Of a stretch of 64,000 nt of DNA, positions 15,677 to 25,187 are shown piece after piece; position 1 is the stretch's first letter, and every line of letters starts with the position of its first letter. Source of the DNA: Oligoflexus sp. (GTDB lineage: Bacteria > Bdellovibrionota_B > Oligoflexia > Oligoflexales > Oligoflexaceae). The position numbers and the translations under genes are program-made. The notes under the pieces are model-generated. The model had not been told where the DNA came from and did no database searches. It worked only from the letters and a program-made list of their open reading frames with translations. The stretch covers positions 1-64,000 of the forward strand of contig NZ_DASTAT010000141.1 in NCBI RefSeq assembly GCF_035712445.1. Direction: 5' to 3'.

Positions 15677-16561
15677 ATGGATATCAATAGCTTTTCCTGG
15701 ATATTCGTTCCGACCATGATTTTCGGTGAGGCCATCATCCGTAAGATCACCGATCTGAAATCGGATAAGACTCATTATCCCTGGAAGGATCTGGCCATCA
15801 ACTTTTCGATAGGCCTTGGCGATCGCATCGTGACCAATCTCTTCTGGACCGGCATCATGTTCTTCGCCATGAAGATGGTGGCTGAGCATGCGCAGTTCGC
15901 GGCCATTGATATGAATAACTGGTGGGCCTGGCCGCTGGCGATCCTTCTCTCCGACTTCGCCTTCTACTGGTATCACCGCGCCGGCCATGAGGTTCGCCTC
16001 TTCTGGGCCGTCCATAATGTGCATCACAGTTCCACCTTCTACAACTTTTCGACTTCGGTCCGCCTCTCATGGCTGGAAGGCCTTCTGCGCTGGCCTTTCT
16101 GGGTGATCCTTCCCCTCGCCGGTTTCAGCGCCGAAGTCACCATGGTCGCTTACATGGTCGTTCGTCTTTATCAGGTGCTTTTGCACAATGAATACATCAC
16201 AAAATTGGGTTTCCTCGAATATATCCTGAGCACACCCTCGCATCATCGCGTGCACCACGGCCGCAATGAGCAGTATCTGGACAAAAACTATGGCGGCATC
16301 ACGATTCTTTGGGATCGCATGTTCGGCACCTTCGCGGAAGAAGAGGAGAAGGTGGAGTATGGTCTTGTGAAGCAGCTGGAAAGCCATAACCTGCTGTGGA
16401 TCAATACTCATGAATTCGTGAAGATCGCAAAGGATGTGAAGGGCAGCACAAAGTTCCAGCATGCGCTGTCCTATATCTTCGGCAAGCCAGGCTGGGCTCC
16501 CGCGGCTGCCTCTCGCGATGACAAACTTCCGAACGGCACCGCGCCTCAAACCGCCTGCTGA
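15677..16561 (+). CDS. Sterol desaturase / fatty acid hydroxylase family membrane protein
   Basis: 294 residues, an integral membrane di-iron enzyme. The histidine clusters are in the right order: WYHRAGHE (about 102), HNVHHSS (about 116) and HHRVHHG (about 192), within about four to six helices. Such enzymes hydroxylate or desaturate fatty acids, sterols or carotenoids; the substrate cannot be told. The ATG at 15677 (after AGAAGGAT) is preferred to a TTG at 15656. The C-terminal ~25 residues are Ala/Pro-rich and probably disordered. The gene is divergent from the lipocalin, so both may concern envelope lipids. Confidence 0.88.
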   Translation: MDINSFSWIFVPTMIFGEAIIRKITDLKSDKTHYPWKDLAINFSIGLGDRIVTNLFWTGIMFFAMKMVAEHAQFAAIDMNNWWAWPLAILLSDFAFYWYHRAGHEVRLFWAVHNVHHSSTFYNFSTSVRLSWLEGLLRWPFWVILPLAGFSAEVTMVAYMVVRLYQVLLHNEYITKLGFLEYILSTPSHHRVHHGRNEQYLDKNYGGITILWDRMFGTFAEEEEKVEYGLVKQLESHNLLWINTHEFVKIAKDVKGSTKFQHALSYIFGKPGWAPAAASRDDKLPNGTAPQTAC

Positions 16562-16570
16562 TTTTCCTCG

Positions 16571-18649
16571 TCAGGACGCGCGTTCCCAATCCTCGGGATC
16601 GTCAGCGTCCTCCTCGAAACCACTCTTCTCTTTGTCTTTTTTCAAGGGCACGACAGCTGCTGCGGACTTCGCTGACTGAGCCTGGGCTTGAACCCCACGC
16701 CCGAGGATGACATCGGACAGCTGCTGCACGGTTCGATTCAACATCTCCGCCTCGGCCTCGAGCGACGTGGAAAAACTCATGGTTTCATGGGCCATATCGG
16801 AATTCAGGTGAGTGGCCGCATCCAGTTCATTCATGGCGCTCGTGATATTGTTCACGCCTTCCGCTTCCTCCTTGGCGGCGGTAAAGATTTCCTCCATCAG
16901 CGTCTTCACACTGCCGACCTGCTCCACGACTTCATTCAGGATCTCATCGCAACGATCGGCGATGGACACGCCGTTGGAGACTTTTTCCCGGCCTTTCTCC
17001 ATCCAGCTGATGGCCTGGGCCTTGGACTGTTCAACGATCGCGTTGACATCGTTGCGGCTGGCATGCAAAAGACTGCTGATCTCGGTCGCGGCCACACCGC
17101 TCATACGCGCGAGGTTGCCAACCTCCTCGGCCACTACCGCGAAGCCCTTGCCATGTTCTCCGGCTCTGGCGGCCTCCACCGAGGCATTAAACGACAGAAG
17201 CTTGGTCTGAAAGACGATATCGTTGATCACGCTCGTGCGTTCTGCGATCTTGTCAATGATCGCTGCCGTCTGGCCTATGCGATTATTGTTATCGTGGATC
17301 TGTTCGATCATCTGGCCGATGGCGAATTCGATATCATGCATGGACTGACGCATGCGATCCATTTCCCGCTTGCCTTCGTTGGCGATCGCATAGCTGTTCT
17401 CTGCCTTCTGCGCCGAACTGCTGACATTATCCACGCTGCGGTTGACCATGGCGGTGATTTCATTCAAGGTCGCCACGGTTTCCTGGATGGCCGAAGCCTG
17501 TTCGGTCGCGGCACTGGATGATTTACCTGAAGTGTCGCGCAGCGAGTGGGCTGTTTTCACAGCCAGCCCAATGGAACTTTTCAGCCGCGTGGCCACCTCC
17601 TGCAACTCCTTACTCACCCGGGTCAGCATCAGGCCGGTCAGGACCAGGAAAATGACCGCAACAAGGGAAGCCATGGCTGCGAGCATCAGCACGGAACGGC
17701 GCGCGGGCTCCTTGATGACGGAAGTCGGAATCAGAGATTCAAGATACCAGAACGTTTCCGTCTGACCGAAGTTCAAGGCCTTGACGCTCGACAGATAGGT
17801 ATCGCCGAGCACGACGGAGTCCTTCCCGCTCAGGCGCGCGTCATCAAGCGGCTGATAAGCGTCCTCTTTGACCTCGGTCATGGACTTGCCAATCCACTGC
17901 GACGAGCCTGAGAACGCGGCGACTTTCTTCGACTGCGACAGGAGCACAAGGCGCTCCTGAGGTCGACCCTGGATATGATGATCCAGAAGCTGCTGCAGAA
18001 AATCGAGCTTCACATCCGCGCCGACCACGCCCAGAAATTTTCCCCGCACCACGATCGGCACGATAAGGGAGGTCATCAGCACCTTGTTATAGATATAAGG
18101 ATCCATGATCACTTCTTTCATGAGGCGCCGCGGAACCTGATAGTATTCCCCGGTCGGACCGCTCGCTTCATAATCGCGATTGGCTTCGCCTGTGATCTTT
18201 CCATCCGCCCCATAAAGCATGTAAAGCACGACGCGGCCGGTCGCGTCATGCAAGGGTGTGTTCGCATATTTCTGATCCTGCCCGTCAAAGGCATTGGGTT
18301 CCCACAGCGTCCAGAATCCAAGGACGTTGGGATTATTCCTGAGAACGACCGTCAGCACCTCCACCAGGTCCTGTCGGCTCAAGGGCATGTGATCGTGTTC
18401 TTTAAGCGACTGCAGAGTCTGCGCCAGAGTGCGAACCACATCGAAGGTGACGTCGAGTCTTCCCTGGATCTCGGTCGACGCGGCGGCCAGCTCCAGCTGC
18501 GCCTCGCCCCGGGAATTTTCCATCGAAATCTCGCCGATCTGATAGCCACCGATCAGACTGCTGATAAGTCCGGTCAGCAAAAGAGCCATAAGGCTTGTCG
18601 CCAGCATGCGAAACCGCAAACTACGCTGCATGTACCCATTCATTGCCAT
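16571..18649 (-). CDS. Methyl-accepting chemotaxis protein, Cache type
   Basis: 692 residues. A helix near 15-35 is followed by a periplasmic Cache-like sensor (about 40-310) with VLGFWTLWEPNAFDGQD and SLIVPIVVRGKFLGVVGADVKL. A second helix lies at about 320-345. The cytoplasmic signalling rod shows the hairpin tip DIVFQTKLLSFNASVEAARA and GKGFAVVAEEVGNLA. The last ~35 residues are an acidic tail ending WERAS. Signals pass to CheA/CheW, possibly those at 37807-43617. It has a close paralogue immediately upstream, so the pair is a tandem duplication. Start ATG at 18649 with GGAG about 10 nt upstream. Confidence 0.93.
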   Translation of the reverse strand: MAMNGYMQRSLRFRMLATSLMALLLTGLISSLIGGYQIGEISMENSRGEAQLELAAASTEIQGRLDVTFDVVRTLAQTLQSLKEHDHMPLSRQDLVEVLTVVLRNNPNVLGFWTLWEPNAFDGQDQKYANTPLHDATGRVVLYMLYGADGKITGEANRDYEASGPTGEYYQVPRRLMKEVIMDPYIYNKVLMTSLIVPIVVRGKFLGVVGADVKLDFLQQLLDHHIQGRPQERLVLLSQSKKVAAFSGSSQWIGKSMTEVKEDAYQPLDDARLSGKDSVVLGDTYLSSVKALNFGQTETFWYLESLIPTSVIKEPARRSVLMLAAMASLVAVIFLVLTGLMLTRVSKELQEVATRLKSSIGLAVKTAHSLRDTSGKSSSAATEQASAIQETVATLNEITAMVNRSVDNVSSSAQKAENSYAIANEGKREMDRMRQSMHDIEFAIGQMIEQIHDNNNRIGQTAAIIDKIAERTSVINDIVFQTKLLSFNASVEAARAGEHGKGFAVVAEEVGNLARMSGVAATEISSLLHASRNDVNAIVEQSKAQAISWMEKGREKVSNGVSIADRCDEILNEVVEQVGSVKTLMEEIFTAAKEEAEGVNNITSAMNELDAATHLNSDMAHETMSFSTSLEAEAEMLNRTVQQLSDVILGRGVQAQAQSAKSAAAVVPLKKDKEKSGFEEDADDPEDWERAS

Positions 18650-18772
18650 AGAGAAAGAGCTCCACTGCTTGTGAACTGTAGGAGGGTCTTCGGTTCACGA
18701 AGAGTAAAACTGTATCCAGGACTCTTTACGAAGGAGTAAGAAAGGCAGCGGCTGGCGCTGCCCCGGTCTGAA

Positions 18773-20866
18773 TCATGAAGCCCGATCGAGGGTCTCGTTA
18801 TCCTCGTCTTCAAACGAGCTTTCTTCAGCGATCTTACGGATATCCCGCACGTTTGCGGCTATGGCCTTGGGCTCGGATGCCGCGCTGCTCAAAGTTTCCG
18901 TCTGACCCATAATCACCGCTGACAGCTGCTGCACGGCTTGATTCAAATGTTGGGCTTCATCGCTCAAGGCCGTGGAGAAGCCCAGGGTTTCATGCGCCAT
19001 GTCTGAATTCAAGTGAGTGGCCGAATCGAGTTCGTTCATCGCGCCTGTGATATTGTTCACGCCCTCGGCCTCCTCTTTCGCAGCCCTGAGGATTTCCTCC
19101 ATCAGGTTTTTCACAGAGCCGACCTGTTCGACGACTTCACTCAGGATCTCATCACAGCGATCGGCTATGGCCACGCCGGCTCCCACTTTCTGCTTGCCGC
19201 TTTCCATCCAGGTGACCGCCTGGCTTTGCGAATGCTGAATGATGGCATGAACGTCCTTGCGGCTGGTCTGCAAGAGTGTGGCGATTTCCGTCGCGGCGAG
19301 TCCACTCATCCGCGCAAGGTTACCGACCTCCTCGGCCACCACCGCAAAGCCTTTGCCATGCTCGCCGGCCCGCGCGGCCTCGACCGAGGCGTTGAAGGAT
19401 AAAAGCTTGGTCTGAAAGACGATGTCGTTGATCACGCTCGTGCGTTCCGCGATTTTATCTATGATCGCTGCGGTCTGGCCTATGCGCTGATTGTTTTCGT
19501 GGATCTGCTCGATCATCTGGCTGATGGCGAATTCGATATCATGTATGGATTGCCGCATGCGATCCATCTCGCGCTTCCCATCATTGGCGATCGCAAAACT
19601 GTTCTCCGCTTTCTGGGATGATGTGCTGACGCTTTCGACACTGCGATTGACCATGGCGGTGATTTCATTCAGAGTCGCCACAGTTTCCTGGATGGCCGAG
19701 GCCTGCTCGGTGGCCGCGCTTGACGATTTGCTGGATGTTTCCCGCAGGGACCTGGCCGTGTGAATTGCAAGGTTGATGGAGCTGCCGAGGCGCTTCGCCA
19801 CATTCTGCAGCTCGCGACTGACCTGGGTCAGACTCCAGCTGCTCAGGATCAAGGATATGATGGCCACAAGGCCGCCAAGACCGACGAGCATCATGACCGC
19901 ATTCTGAGCCGGCTTCTGTATTTTGGCTTTGGGAATAACGGACTCCAGATGCCAGGGCATCTCCGCTTTTCCGAAGTTGATCGTTTTCACGCTCGAAAGA
20001 TTGATATCGCCAAGCAGCACCGAATCCTTGGTATTCAAACGTTCTGCGCTCAGGGCTTCGTAATGGTCCTCTTTCACTTCGCTGATGGTCTTGCCAATCC
20101 ATTGCGGCGAACCCGAGAAGGCCGCGATCCTGTTCGCTTGCGACAGAAGAATGAGGCGTTCCTGAGGACGGCCCTGCAGACGTTCATTCAGAAGATTCTG
20201 CAGAAAGGCGAGACTGACGTCGGCCCCCACCACACCCAGGAATTTACCCTGCACCATCACCGGCACCACGATCGAGGTGATCAGCGTTTCCTTGCCGTTG
20301 ACCGAATAAAGATAAGGATCGACGATCACTTCCTGACGAAGGCGGCGAGCCACAAGATAATAGTCACCTGCTCCCGGGGCTTCATAATCCTTCAAAGGTT
20401 CCAGGGAGACTTTTCCATCGCCGGCTTGCGCCACATAAGGAACGAAGCGTCCTGTAGCATCGTGGGCGGCATCGGCGCTTATGAATTTTTTATCCTGCCC
20501 GTCGAAGGTGTCCGGTTCCCAGGCCGTCCAGAGTGCGAGCACATTGGGGTTGTTTTTCAGAATGCTTGAAAGCGATTGAATCACATCGGTCCGCGTCAGG
20601 GGCATGCGATTCTGCTCGCGAAACGACTGCAGCGTCAGCGCCAGAGTACGGACCAGATCAAAGGTTCCATCCAGGCGTTTTTGAATATCCGTGGAGGTCG
20701 CCGTCAGTTCGAGCTGGGCCTGGGATCGTGAACCCGTCATCGAAAGGTCGGCAATCTGAAATCCGCCTATGGCTGTGCAGATAAAGCCAGTCAAGAGCAG
20801 TGAAACCAAACTCGTCAGGAGCATGCGGAAACGCAAACTGCGCTTTGTGTACCAATGAAAGGCCAT
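18773..20866 (-). CDS. Methyl-accepting chemotaxis protein, Cache type (tandem paralogue)
   Basis: 697 residues, the same architecture as the gene at 16571-18649, and nearly identical to it over the signalling tip. The sensor is more divergent (VLALWTAWEPDTFDGQDKKF, SIVVPVMVQGKFLGVVGADV), so the two probably detect different but related ligands. The tail is again acidic and ends LDRAS. The ATG at 20866 follows GCGAGGA closely; a TTG at 20878 lies upstream of that. The 120-bp gap to the next gene holds no obvious terminator, so the two may be co-transcribed. Confidence 0.93.
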   Translation of the reverse strand: MAFHWYTKRSLRFRMLLTSLVSLLLTGFICTAIGGFQIADLSMTGSRSQAQLELTATSTDIQKRLDGTFDLVRTLALTLQSFREQNRMPLTRTDVIQSLSSILKNNPNVLALWTAWEPDTFDGQDKKFISADAAHDATGRFVPYVAQAGDGKVSLEPLKDYEAPGAGDYYLVARRLRQEVIVDPYLYSVNGKETLITSIVVPVMVQGKFLGVVGADVSLAFLQNLLNERLQGRPQERLILLSQANRIAAFSGSPQWIGKTISEVKEDHYEALSAERLNTKDSVLLGDINLSSVKTINFGKAEMPWHLESVIPKAKIQKPAQNAVMMLVGLGGLVAIISLILSSWSLTQVSRELQNVAKRLGSSINLAIHTARSLRETSSKSSSAATEQASAIQETVATLNEITAMVNRSVESVSTSSQKAENSFAIANDGKREMDRMRQSIHDIEFAISQMIEQIHENNQRIGQTAAIIDKIAERTSVINDIVFQTKLLSFNASVEAARAGEHGKGFAVVAEEVGNLARMSGLAATEIATLLQTSRKDVHAIIQHSQSQAVTWMESGKQKVGAGVAIADRCDEILSEVVEQVGSVKNLMEEILRAAKEEAEGVNNITGAMNELDSATHLNSDMAHETLGFSTALSDEAQHLNQAVQQLSAVIMGQTETLSSAASEPKAIAANVRDIRKIAEESSFEDEDNETLDRAS

Positions 20867-20928
20867 GTTTCCTCGCAACGGCTATGGGTTCAGCTGCTTC
20901 TCTTTCGGATCGAGGGGAGAGTTTATAA

Positions 20929-20964
20929 GTTAACAATCCTGAAAATTTCGGCGGAAATGTTAAC
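20929..20964. promoter_or_regulatory. Inverted repeat upstream of the MCP pair
   Basis: Perfect 7-bp arms GTTAACA/TGTTAAC separated by 22 nt, about 65 nt before the MCP start, within an AT-rich stretch that also holds a TATAAA on the minus strand. Possible regulator site; no family of regulator can be named. Confidence 0.35.
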
Positions 20965-21074
20965 TTTCGCAATACGCAAAAATCAAGCAGCAGGCGAGGC
21001 GCGAAAGCTGAACCCTGGCCTGCGGATTGCAATGCATTGATCAGCTGATTGCAGCGTTTGGAAGGAGCTTACGC

Positions 21075-21200
21075 ATGAAGATCTTGAAACCTTTTTCGAA
21101 GAACCATAGTGAAGGCAAAGTGGGCTGGATACTGCTCTGGCTTCTCGGTGTACCGCTGCCCATACTCGTGCTCTTCTACGTTCTGCGAGGCTGCACTTAA
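21075..21200 (+). CDS. Small single-helix membrane protein (41 aa)
   Basis: Forty-one codons from an ATG at 21075 with AAGGAG about 7 nt upstream. A charged N-terminal stretch (MKILKPFSKNHSEGKVG) is followed by one transmembrane helix containing WILLWLLGVPLPILVLF and a short RGCT tail. The LLWLLGVPxPxL pattern with a terminal RGCT recurs in small uncharacterised proteins of many Proteobacteria (from memory). It ends just before a GC-rich inverted repeat. Function unknown. Confidence 0.7.
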   Translation: MKILKPFSKNHSEGKVGWILLWLLGVPLPILVLFYVLRGCT

Positions 21201-21221
21201 GGGGCCGGCCGGGGCCGGCCT
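21201..21221. terminator. GC-rich inverted repeat between convergent genes
   Basis: Two tandem copies of GGGGCCGGCC can fold into a very stable hairpin between the 41-aa gene and the convergent tspO-like gene. There is no T-tract, so intrinsic termination is uncertain. Confidence 0.4.
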
Positions 21222-21228
21222 GGATGCT

Positions 21229-21747
21229 TCAATCCCGGAAGGCTCCTGGATTTTTTCGCCAAACTTCCTCGTTCACGCTGGTCGCCAAAGCCAGCCACGC
21301 CACCATCGGCGCAAAGAGCAGGGCTGCAGGCCTGTCCACTTTGGCCGCATAATAGGTCAGTGCTGCTGAGTCAATCAGATTGCTCGCACTATCCACGAGA
21401 CTTGCCTTGGCTTTCCTTTGTCCGAAAAAAAGCTTGGACCATACAGCATTCAGGCCAAGTTGCGCTGTCCAGAGTGACAAAGCCTTGCTGCGCGCCGGGC
21501 TGGGTGGAGCTTTCAGAAGACGGTAAGCCCCGACAGCTGTGGAGGCATAAAGAGCCATCCAGACCGGACCAAAAGCCTTTTTGGGCGGCTGAAACGCCGG
21601 TTTTTCCAGCTTATCATACCAATGCTTGGTGGCGCCTTTTTCAGGCGTTGGCGCCATCGTACGGGCGAGAGTGGCCGCCAGGACAGTTCCACCGAGCGCG
21701 ACAGCCGCGCTCTGCCCGGTTGATAGATCGAAGTTTGTGGCTTTCAT
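21229..21747 (-). CDS. TspO/MBR family protein
   Basis: 172 residues with five hydrophobic segments. Family landmarks are in order: WYDKLEKPAFQPPKKAFGPVW, ALYASTAVGAY, LSLWTAQLGLNAVWSKLFFG and a Trp-rich C-terminal helix. TspO proteins bind porphyrins, heme and cholesterol-like ligands and act in stress and tetrapyrrole handling. A basic Ala-rich N-terminus of ~45 residues precedes the usual start, which makes this member slightly long. Start ATG at 21747 with GGGAG about 8 nt upstream. Confidence 0.85.
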   Translation of the reverse strand: MKATNFDLSTGQSAAVALGGTVLAATLARTMAPTPEKGATKHWYDKLEKPAFQPPKKAFGPVWMALYASTAVGAYRLLKAPPSPARSKALSLWTAQLGLNAVWSKLFFGQRKAKASLVDSASNLIDSAALTYYAAKVDRPAALLFAPMVAWLALATSVNEEVWRKNPGAFRD

Positions 21748-21817
21748 AAAGATACTCCCATCACGGTTTTATTCCGGAGGGGGATAAAGCAAATATCAAG
21801 CCATGAGGCCTCTGGGG

Positions 21818-24800
21818 TCAGGATACTTTTTGCAGATGGGGAGCTTCGACCACTGCGATCGCGCAGGGCACGCGGATGACGAATTTGGTGCCGACGTGAT
21901 CCAGCGAGCCATACGTGAGGGTGCCCCCCAGATCCGAGACGCGGCTGCGCACGGCGGCAAGGCCTACGCCACGGCCACTGGTCATGGTCGCTTTCTGCGC
22001 CGTCGAGAGTCCGTCGTGGAAAATGAGTTCATAAGGTTCGTTCGGGTCAAAGGCTATCCCGCGGGATTTGGCCTTGGCGACCAGCCTCTCGACATCGATG
22101 CCGGCGCCATAATCTTCCAGCGTGATCTCCACGTGATCGTCGACGATGCGGGCATTCAGATCGATGCGGATCGGCTTTTTCACCAGCTGATGGCCGAAGG
22201 GCAGGATAAAGCCGTGATCGAGGCTGTTATTGAAAAGATGCAAAAGGATCTCGCGCAGATCGCTGACGACCTCGATATTCCAGTTCATCACGTGATCGTT
22301 GCAGCTGATCGCTTCGATCGGATAATTCTGGCTACGGATCGCATCCAAGCGTTCAGGCAGGACCTGGGCCAGGAACTGCATCAGGTTCCAGTTATGCAGA
22401 TCGGTGACGTGCATGCCGAAGACCTGATCATAGACCTGCATGTATTCGCTGAAGCATCCCTCCATTTCCTTGAATTTCGGAATGAAGTTTTCGAGCTTCT
22501 GCTGGATATTATGGGCGGGCTCGACGATGACGCCCTCGCATTCATGAATGATCGCCGACAGCTGATCGAATTTCAAGGAGCGGCTCAGCCCCTTCATGGT
22601 ATGCAGCATGCGGAAGACCAGCGTGTCGTTGAAATGACCCTGGATTTCATCTTTGATATGGCTGATATCCTTCTGCACTTCGGCGAAGTAGCCATCCAGG
22701 ATGTTCTTGTCGATCGACACCATGCGGGTGAGGATCTGGATGAAACGCTTCTTCTGGACCTCTTCCTCTTCCAAGCGCCTTTGCAGGGCGCGGCGTTCGG
22801 TCACGTCCTTGGCCACGACCATGACCTGGTCCACATGATCGTCGGCGTTGGCCAGCGGTTTCCATTCCAGCTCGATATTGCGCGGGCCGGTCGGATAGAG
22901 CTTCACGATCTCATGGGGCAGATGATGGGTGTTGGCATCCCAAAGGAAGGCCTCGACATCCACGCTCGATTTCAAAGATTCGATGACGGTATTCTGCTTA
23001 TCCAGGCTCATTTCGGTATTGTTGAAAAGCAGATCGTTGATGGTCAGATGAGACATGTCCGACTTTTTAATGCGGAAGATGTCCAGAAGGTGCTGGGAGT
23101 ATTCATCGCCGATATGGAAGTGCTCGTCGAAGGTGAAGATACCCTGCTCGATGTTGACAAGGATGTCATCAACCTTCCTCTGCCGCTCGGTCAAGGAGCG
23201 CAGGGCCTTATGGAGTTCCGCTGTCCGGGCTTCCACCATATCCTTCAGGTTATTCTGATAATCAATGTTCTGCAGCGAAAGAGCCAGCGACTGCATCATG
23301 GTTTCCAGAAAATGGATATCCTCGGGCGGCAGCGGCGTATTCTCGTCCAGGACTCCGATGCAGAACACACCGAAGCGCTGGCCTTTCCAGATGACGGGAA
23401 CGATGATTTCCCGCTGATTTCGCACGCATTCGCGCGCATCGAGCCATTCCATTTCCCAGCTGGCGTGATCGCCTTGATCTTCACTCAAGACCAGGCGCCG
23501 GACGTCGCCGGTCCTTTCATCCTGCTCCAAAAACCAGACATGCCGGGTTTCAAGATTGCTCAGTTCCTTCTGGATATGATGACTGGCGGCCTGCAGCGCA
23601 TGGGTCTTTTCCAAGTGCTCGGACATCTGCTTGGTGGCGTTCAGGACGGCTTCCAGGCGATTTTTGAGGACCTGGATTTTGCGGAGGCCTTCGATGATGT
23701 GATTGGACTGTTCAAGTTCCTTCTTTTTCATCACGTTGATGCGGTCGGCGAGACCAAGGGACAGAAGGATGGCTTCCAAGGCGGAACCGATCTGACTGCC
23801 ATAAGAGCCGATGACCATCGGCAGGGACAGAAGCCCCATGACCGAAAGCGAGCTTAACGCGATGAAAGTCAGGAACACCGACCAGGCGATGATATAGAAG
23901 ACCGCCTGCCGGTTCTTTTTCATGGTCATGTAGACAGCAATACCGAAGGCATAGAAAGAGCTGAAAGCGCCGCAGGAAAAGCCGATTTTATAGGCGAGCC
24001 CAAGGGGCAGGGCCATATTCAAAAAGCCAAAGGTCGCTGTGGTATACATCACCACGCGATTGATGCGGGCGAGTCGCGGCGCGTTTCGATCCAGATCGAC
24101 GAAGAGATGCAAAAAGCCTGTGCTGAAAGCGCCTACAAAGCCGCCGCTGACGGGCCAGCATCTTTGAATCATCCACTGGCTGTCGCCCCAGAAATACATG
24201 GCGCCGACGCCGGTCCAGGACAGATAGAAGAAAATGCTGGAGGTCAGAAAACCAACATAGGCAAGGTATGCGCGACTTCGCGTCGAGGCGAAGATGAAGG
24301 CGTTGTAGAGAAGGATCGCAAGGATGCAGCCAAAGTATACGCCGAACGCAGGTCCATCATCAGACGCATGCTCACGCAGCGTGTCGGCCTCCCAGATCTG
24401 CAGTGGCAGCGTCACGGTGCTGCTGGATTTCACCCGCAGAAAATAGGTCTTCGTTTCCCCGGCCGCGATCGTCGTCGGGAAGGCGAAGTTGCGATATTTG
24501 AGCCAGCGCTCTTCAAACGGGCGCATATCCCCGGACAGGGTTTCCTCGAAACCGTCCGCGCCGGCATCATAGAAGGAGATTTCATCGAGCAGGGGATAAT
24601 CAATCTTCAAGGCCACCGTCCGGTCCTGCTCCGATGGGTTCTGGACGGCAAAACGGAGCCAGATGGTCGAGGCCGTGTAGCTGAAAGCCAGAGAACGCTT
24701 GGGATTAAGCTTGAATCGCTTGAACTGGGGTTTGCTGACCTGAGCCAGCGTGCGCTTACTGAATTTATCCTCGTAGTAATAAATATAGGGCGCCAGATCC

Positions 24801-24946
24801 GAACCCTGTTCATGTTCAGACAGCGTATAGACCCGGATTTCATCCTGCGCCTGCGCCAGCGCGGGGCGCGTCAGGACGAGGAAGAGGGTCTGAAGGATGA
24901 TGAACCAGCTGAATCGCAACAAAATGCACCCTTTGCCAAAAATCAT
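21818..24946 (-). CDS. 7TMR-DISM sensor with PAS, Hpt and HATPase domains (CheA-like hybrid)
   Basis: 1042 residues. In order: signal peptide; 7TMR-DISM extracellular domain (about 35-190); seven-helix 7TMR-DISM region (about 205-400); coiled coil; a GAF-like part (about 430-560, SHHIQKELSNLE); a second coiled coil; a PAS-like part (about 600-730); an Hpt-type helix bundle with LHTMKGLSRS (about 780, phosphoacceptor His); and a GHKL ATPase domain with LFNNSLDHGF, EDYGAGID and SGRGVGLAAV. There is no ordinary HisKA H-box and no CheW-like domain, so phosphate chemistry should resemble CheA, yet the protein cannot dock like CheA. It is divergent from the 7TMR-DISM cyclase gene. Start ATG at 24946 with AGAGGGG upstream. 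Confidence 0.88.
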   Translation of the reverse strand: MIFGKGCILLRFSWFIILQTLFLVLTRPALAQAQDEIRVYTLSEHEQGSDLAPYIYYYEDKFSKRTLAQVSKPQFKRFKLNPKRSLAFSYTASTIWLRFAVQNPSEQDRTVALKIDYPLLDEISFYDAGADGFEETLSGDMRPFEERWLKYRNFAFPTTIAAGETKTYFLRVKSSSTVTLPLQIWEADTLREHASDDGPAFGVYFGCILAILLYNAFIFASTRSRAYLAYVGFLTSSIFFYLSWTGVGAMYFWGDSQWMIQRCWPVSGGFVGAFSTGFLHLFVDLDRNAPRLARINRVVMYTTATFGFLNMALPLGLAYKIGFSCGAFSSFYAFGIAVYMTMKKNRQAVFYIIAWSVFLTFIALSSLSVMGLLSLPMVIGSYGSQIGSALEAILLSLGLADRINVMKKKELEQSNHIIEGLRKIQVLKNRLEAVLNATKQMSEHLEKTHALQAASHHIQKELSNLETRHVWFLEQDERTGDVRRLVLSEDQGDHASWEMEWLDARECVRNQREIIVPVIWKGQRFGVFCIGVLDENTPLPPEDIHFLETMMQSLALSLQNIDYQNNLKDMVEARTAELHKALRSLTERQRKVDDILVNIEQGIFTFDEHFHIGDEYSQHLLDIFRIKKSDMSHLTINDLLFNNTEMSLDKQNTVIESLKSSVDVEAFLWDANTHHLPHEIVKLYPTGPRNIELEWKPLANADDHVDQVMVVAKDVTERRALQRRLEEEEVQKKRFIQILTRMVSIDKNILDGYFAEVQKDISHIKDEIQGHFNDTLVFRMLHTMKGLSRSLKFDQLSAIIHECEGVIVEPAHNIQQKLENFIPKFKEMEGCFSEYMQVYDQVFGMHVTDLHNWNLMQFLAQVLPERLDAIRSQNYPIEAISCNDHVMNWNIEVVSDLREILLHLFNNSLDHGFILPFGHQLVKKPIRIDLNARIVDDHVEITLEDYGAGIDVERLVAKAKSRGIAFDPNEPYELIFHDGLSTAQKATMTSGRGVGLAAVRSRVSDLGGTLTYGSLDHVGTKFVIRVPCAIAVVEAPHLQKVS

Positions 24947-25187
24947 AGGACCCCTCTTTTTCGGTTTTCAGCTGCGTTCATGAAGGGGGGCGACTCAAAC
25001 TTTTTTTTCCGCCAATCAAATCGGATGCCTTGCCAGGATTCTGACCCAGAAGTAAGAGGTGAAATGCAACTCTGGTGTATACCGGTAATCACCTTTATGA
25101 GTCACCGGAAATCCGCAGTTAAAAAAATTGATCCTGAACACGGCCCGGCCGATAGAAGACCTGCGCATATATCTTTTTGAGAATAGA

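Noticed and set aside
21803..23857. 684-codon open frame on the plus strand opposite the 7TMR-DISM kinase
   Set aside because: It lies wholly within a gene with clear domains on the other strand, lacks a ribosome site and has the His/Asp/Gln-rich composition typical of antisense frames in G+C-rich genes.
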